This document shows, one piece after another, positions 60,564 through 64,000 of a stretch of DNA of 64,000 bases. Below the pieces are notes generated by a model that was not told where the DNA came from, did not search any database, and saw only the letters and a program-made list of their open reading frames with translations. Every line of letters begins with the position of its first letter. Positions within the stretch are counted from its first letter, which is position 1. The stretch lies in assembly GCA_036639955.1 (NCBI GenBank), contig JAVWHP010000002.1:1-64000 (forward strand), read 5' to 3'. The translations under genes and the position numbers were made by a program. The stretch comes from JAVWHP01 sp036639955. Its GTDB lineage: Bacteria > Bacillota_I > Bacilli_A > Erysipelotrichales > Erysipelotrichaceae.

Positions 60564-61691
60564 ATGGACGATTTAAAATTTGAGCAAGTTGCTAAGATAA
60601 AGGTATATGGAATTGGTGGAGGCGGTTGTAATGCTGTAAACCGCATGGTACATGAAGGAGTTCAAGGAGTTGAATTCTATGTAGCTAATACAGATAAACA
60701 AATTCTAATAGGATCACCAGTTGAAAATAAAATTGCAATGGGTGAAGGCCTAGGAGCTGGAGCAAATCCAGAAATAGGGCGCTTAGCTGCTCAAGAAAGT
60801 GAAGCAGAGATTAGGGAATCTATGAAAGGCGCTGATATGATTTTTATTACCGCTGGATTAGGTGGAGGAACTGGAACTGGAGCTGCACCATTATTTGCTA
60901 AAATAGCAAAAGAATTAGGCGCATTAACAGTTGGAATTGTTACTAAACCATTTAAATTCGAAGGACCTAAAAGAATGGTATCAGCGGAAAATGGATTAGC
61001 AGAATTACGTCAATACGTAGATTCACTAATTATTATTTCTAACAATAATTTATTAGAAGTAGTAGGAAGAAAACCACTAGTAGAAGCATTTCAAGCCGCT
61101 GATAATGTATTAAGACAAGCTGTACAAACTATAACTGATTTAATTGCAGTTCCATCTTTAATAAACTTAGACTTTGCTGATATTAGAACAGTAATGGCTA
61201 ATCAAGGTAGTGCTTTAATCGGAATTGGAATGGCAGAAGGTGAAAACAAAGCAGAATTAGCAGCAGCTAAGGCAATTGAATCTCCATTATTAGAAGCTAA
61301 AATTGAAGGAACAAAGAATGCAATTATAAATATTACTGGAGGAGAATCTTTAACATTATTTGATGCAGAAGATGCAGCAAACTACATTAGAGAAAAAACA
61401 GGTAATGAATTAGATGTTATATATGGGGTTTCAATTAATGATAAGTTAGATGATCAAGTAATTGTAACAATTATAGCAACAGGATTTGATGAAGAACGAG
61501 AAAGAGAAATATTAAAAACTAATCGTGTATACGATAAACCATTAAATAGTACTAACACACAAAATAGTGCAGCTAATAATAGTAATGGTGATGATTTACA
61601 AATTAAACAACCAGTACATGTAGAAAAACCAAGCTATGAAGATGAAGATTTAGATGAAAATGGAATAATTCCTAACTTCTTTAAAAGATAA
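60564..61691 (+). CDS. ftsZ: Cell-division protein FtsZ
   Basis: 375 residues; start preceded by AGAGAGGA. Tubulin-like GTPase of the division ring. GIGGGGCNAVNRM, the tubulin signature AGLGGGTGTGAAP, the T7 loop with NLDFADIRTVM, a short acidic linker and the conserved C-terminal peptide ENGIIPNFFKR that binds FtsA. Normal length. Followed after 2 bases by an unrecognised gene. Confidence 0.98.
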   Translation: MDDLKFEQVAKIKVYGIGGGGCNAVNRMVHEGVQGVEFYVANTDKQILIGSPVENKIAMGEGLGAGANPEIGRLAAQESEAEIRESMKGADMIFITAGLGGGTGTGAAPLFAKIAKELGALTVGIVTKPFKFEGPKRMVSAENGLAELRQYVDSLIIISNNNLLEVVGRKPLVEAFQAADNVLRQAVQTITDLIAVPSLINLDFADIRTVMANQGSALIGIGMAEGENKAELAAAKAIESPLLEAKIEGTKNAIINITGGESLTLFDAEDAANYIREKTGNELDVIYGVSINDKLDDQVIVTIIATGFDEEREREILKTNRVYDKPLNSTNTQNSAANNSNGDDLQIKQPVHVEKPSYEDEDLDENGIIPNFFKR

Positions 61692-61693
61692 AA

Positions 61694-62122
61694 ATGAAGA
61701 CTATTGTAATTAAACAACAGTTTTTAGAAAATAATAAAAATAAGGAAGAAATCATGGAACGATTTACATATTTTTTAACAGAAAATATTGTTACAACACT
61801 TTTAATAGCAGGAAAAATAAGTAATAAAACTAAACTGAAATTAAAAGATATGCTGCCAGGAATCGAAATTAAAACATTAGAACAACAAGAAGAAATAAAA
61901 TATGATGAAGAACAAGACAGCTTCGAAGTATTAAAGAAACATTACTATTTAGATATAGGAAGCGCTATATTTATGTGTGCTAAAAAAATAGAAATAGTAT
62001 ACTTTGATTTATTAAGTCAATATAATCATAAGGATTCATTCACATTAGAATATCTAAGTGAACAAATAACTAAAAAAATAAGCGTAATGAAAAAGATGAT
62101 AAACGCAAAAAAACTCAATTAA
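61694..62122 (+). CDS. Unrecognised protein encoded directly after ftsZ
   Basis: 142 residues; ATG two bases after the ftsZ stop and without an obvious ribosome binding site beyond the ftsZ end, so coupled translation is likely. Mostly helical, Lys/Glu-rich, no membrane segment or signal. Features: MERFTYFLTENIVTTLLIAG near the N-terminus and HYYLDIGSAIFMCAKKIEIVYFDLL in the second half. Not SepF, YlmE or SigE, the genes usually found near ftsZ. A terminator follows, so it closes the ftsA-ftsZ operon. Function unknown; context suggests a division role. Confidence 0.8.
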   Translation: MKTIVIKQQFLENNKNKEEIMERFTYFLTENIVTTLLIAGKISNKTKLKLKDMLPGIEIKTLEQQEEIKYDEEQDSFEVLKKHYYLDIGSAIFMCAKKIEIVYFDLLSQYNHKDSFTLEYLSEQITKKISVMKKMINAKKLN

Positions 62123-62150
62123 TCATTAACCAATAACAACTAAATATATT

Positions 62151-62197
62151 ATAAAAAACACTACTGTTGAATAAAAACAAACAGTAGTGTTTTTTAT
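62151..62197 (+). terminator. Terminator of the ftsA-ftsZ operon
   Basis: 18-bp stem, arms 62151-62168 and 62180-62197 (core ACACTACTGTT), 11-base loop, with an A-run and a T-run inside the stem. Confidence 0.88.
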
Positions 62198-62265
62198 AAT
62201 CAACAATAATATTTATAAGTTATAAAATTTTAGCGGTATACATACATTAGAAAAGGAGGGCTAAT

Positions 62266-64000
62266 ATGATATACCAAGAAAACATATATGAAGTAATAAG
62301 GAAATTGAAAAGTAATCCAAATTCAGGATTAACAAGTAAACAAGTAATTAACAGACAAAACAAATATGGACTTAATGAATTAGAAGGGAAAAAGAAGAAG
62401 ACTATCATTAAATTGTTTATAGAACAATTTAACGATCCGATGGTTATAATACTAATTATTGGAGCAATAATTAGTATTATTTTAAGAGAGTATATAGATG
62501 CAAGTATTATATTAATAGTAATAACAATGAATGCTATTATAGGAGTTATACAAGTATATAAAGCAGAAAAAGCAATTGAAGCACTGAACAAACTAGCAGC
62601 ACCAAAAGCTTACGTAATCAGAGATAGTAAATTAAAAGAAATTAAAGCTAATCAAATCGTAGTAGGAGATATTGTACAATTAAGTGTAGGTAAGTATATA
62701 CCAGCAGATATTAGATTAATAAGTACAGAAGGATTATTAGTAGAAGAATCAATGCTAACAGGAGAATCACAAGCAGTAGAAAAAGATAGTTTTGCTATAT
62801 ATAATAAAGAAGAAGTAATAGCTGATCAATTAAATATGGTATTTATGTCTACATACGTAACACATGGTAAAGCAAAAGGAATAGTAGTCAGAACAGGAAT
62901 GAAAACAGAAGTAGGAAGAATAGCTAAAATGATTGATGAACATGAAGAACCTACACCATTACAATTAAAACTAGAACACCTAAGTAAAATACTAGGGATA
63001 ATATGTGTTTTAATATGTATAGTAATGTTTATGATAGCTATATTACAAGGAAGAGATATATTTGAAATGCTGCTATTAGCAATATCATTAGCAGTTGCGG
63101 CAATACCAGAAGGACTTCCAGCAGTAGTAACAATCGTATTAGCATTAGGTGTCCAAGTTATGTCTAAAAAGAAAGCTATCGTAAGAAAACTACATTCAGT
63201 AGAAACACTAGGAGCTTTAAGCGTTATATGTAGCGATAAAACAGGAACACTAACAAAGAATCAAATGCAAGTAGTAGAATGTATAGACAGTAATAATTTA
63301 GATGGAAAAGATAATGATCTGTTAATGAAATGTTTAATACTATGCAATGATGTATATATAAATGATAAAGAACTAATCGGAGAAGCGACTGAAAAAGCAC
63401 TAGTCCAGTATGCCATTAAATATGGATATAATAAAACTAAAGAAGAATTAAGATATAGGAGAATAAATGAAATTAGTTTTGATTCAAATAGAAAAATGAT
63501 GAATACATTATATAGTTATAATAATAAAATGTATGTATTTGCAAAAGGAGCAATAGAAACAATATTAAGTAAGTGTAGTTATATAATGATAGAAAATATA
63601 AGAATTAAATTAGATAATTATTATATTTATAATATAAATGAAAAGATAAATGAATTAGCTAGTCAAGCACTAAGAGTTATTGGATTTGCTATAAAGATAG
63701 ATAATACTATAGAAGATAAAGATATGGATCATAGTTTGACTTTTATTGGTATGGTAGGTCTAATAGACCCACCAAGAGAAGAAGCTAAAGAATCAATAGA
63801 GTTAGCTCATAAAGCTGGTATAGACGTTATAATGATAACAGGAGACCACCCCAATACTGCATACAGTATAGCTAAACAATTAAATATATGTAATAACAGT
63901 AATGAAGTTATGAGTGGAAAAGAATTAGACCAATATAATCAAACTGAATTAAACAAAATAATCATTAACTACCATGTCTTTGCAAGAGTTACACCCGCTC
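62266..64000 (+). CDS. Calcium-type P-type ATPase (partial, runs off the window)
   Basis: 578 residues are visible from the ATG at 62266, preceded by AAAAGGAGGG. P-type ATPase of the type II (SERCA/PMCA-like) group. Cation-ATPase N-terminal domain (GLTSKQVINRQNKYGLNEL), membrane pair M1-M2, actuator domain with the dephosphorylation motif MLTGES, the M4 signature AIPEGLPAVVTI that binds calcium, the phosphorylation site ICSDKTGTLTKNQM (Asp324), and TGDHPNTA of the P domain. Likely exports calcium; a manganese role is also known in the group. It has a separate transcription unit after the ftsZ operon terminator. Confidence 0.93.
   Translation, partial: MIYQENIYEVIRKLKSNPNSGLTSKQVINRQNKYGLNELEGKKKKTIIKLFIEQFNDPMVIILIIGAIISIILREYIDASIILIVITMNAIIGVIQVYKAEKAIEALNKLAAPKAYVIRDSKLKEIKANQIVVGDIVQLSVGKYIPADIRLISTEGLLVEESMLTGESQAVEKDSFAIYNKEEVIADQLNMVFMSTYVTHGKAKGIVVRTGMKTEVGRIAKMIDEHEEPTPLQLKLEHLSKILGIICVLICIVMFMIAILQGRDIFEMLLLAISLAVAAIPEGLPAVVTIVLALGVQVMSKKKAIVRKLHSVETLGALSVICSDKTGTLTKNQMQVVECIDSNNLDGKDNDLLMKCLILCNDVYINDKELIGEATEKALVQYAIKYGYNKTKEELRYRRINEISFDSNRKMMNTLYSYNNKMYVFAKGAIETILSKCSYIMIENIRIKLDNYYIYNINEKINELASQALRVIGFAIKIDNTIEDKDMDHSLTFIGMVGLIDPPREEAKESIELAHKAGIDVIMITGDHPNTAYSIAKQLNICNNSNEVMSGKELDQYNQTELNKIIINYHVFARVTPA

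Noticed and set aside
1..64000. Mycoplasma-type code with TGA as Trp
   Set aside because: rbgA, prkC and sigK end at TGA at family-typical lengths, and Trp is TGG in conserved motifs.

Overview
The window is very AT-rich (roughly 30% GC by eye), uses TGA as a normal stop and TGG for Trp, prefers TTA, ATA and AGA codons, and has strong GGAGG-type ribosome binding sites. Gene content and order are those of a low-GC Gram-positive in the Bacilli/Erysipelotrichia sphere with a cell wall: lipoteichoic-acid synthase, a class A penicillin-binding protein, an LCP ligase, PASTA kinase, GpsB, and a SigK-type sporulation sigma factor. I cannot name the genus. There is no rRNA, tRNA, insertion sequence, prophage or CRISPR array.

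Layout. 1-3400: rplS, two signal peptidases, rbgA, rnhB. 3586-8432: cell-envelope group (LicD-family transferase, ltaS, LCP protein, plsY). 8559-12976: parE-parC. 13216-14979: an unrecognised gene convergent with sigK. 15100-19720: yqeG-yqeH-yhbY-nadD/yqeK-rsfS-yqeM-mtnN. 19765-26058: two small membrane-associated genes, then ypmB-dnaD-nth converging on recU-ponA. 26187-31317: an accessory insertion between recU and gpsB (radical SAM protein, MATE pump, thermonuclease, a frameshifted secreted-protein gene, a multi-pass membrane protein). 31462-37799: gpsB, RNase P RNA, rodZ-pgsA-pncC-recA, rny-ymdB. 37915-42842 (minus): rqcH-kdpD-kdpE with no Kdp pump. 42960-53443: gmk, acetyltransferase, priA, rsmB, rlmN, prpC-prkC-rsgA, rpe-thiN and convergent rpmB, close to the Bacillus subtilis order. 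53622-64000: polysaccharide deacetylase, secreted glucosaminidase, a kinase-less six-PASTA membrane protein, ftsA-ftsZ with an unrecognised third gene, and the start of a calcium-type P-type ATPase.

The dominant theme is growth and division of a teichoic-acid-bearing wall: precursor export and LTA (ltaS, LicD, LCP, plsY, pgsA), peptidoglycan synthesis and remodelling (ponA, GpsB, RodZ, deacetylase, glucosaminidase), wall sensing (PrkC/PrpC and the kinase-less PASTA protein) and the division ring (ftsA, ftsZ). Ribosome assembly GTPases (RbgA, YqeH, RsgA) and RNA enzymes (RNase HII, RNase Y, RNase P, RqcH) form a second theme.

The least expected sequence feature is a set of long perfect inverted repeats inside protein-coding genes (arms of 15-19 bp in nth, kdpD, priA and the deacetylase, plus a 26-bp and a 22-bp palindrome). 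By a hand estimate, arms of 15 bp or more should almost never occur by chance in a window this size. Other points worth checking are a KdpD whose Walker A is degenerate but which carries an exact match to the c-di-AMP binding signature, a 16-bp inverted repeat around the sigK start codon, and the PASTA protein next to ftsA.
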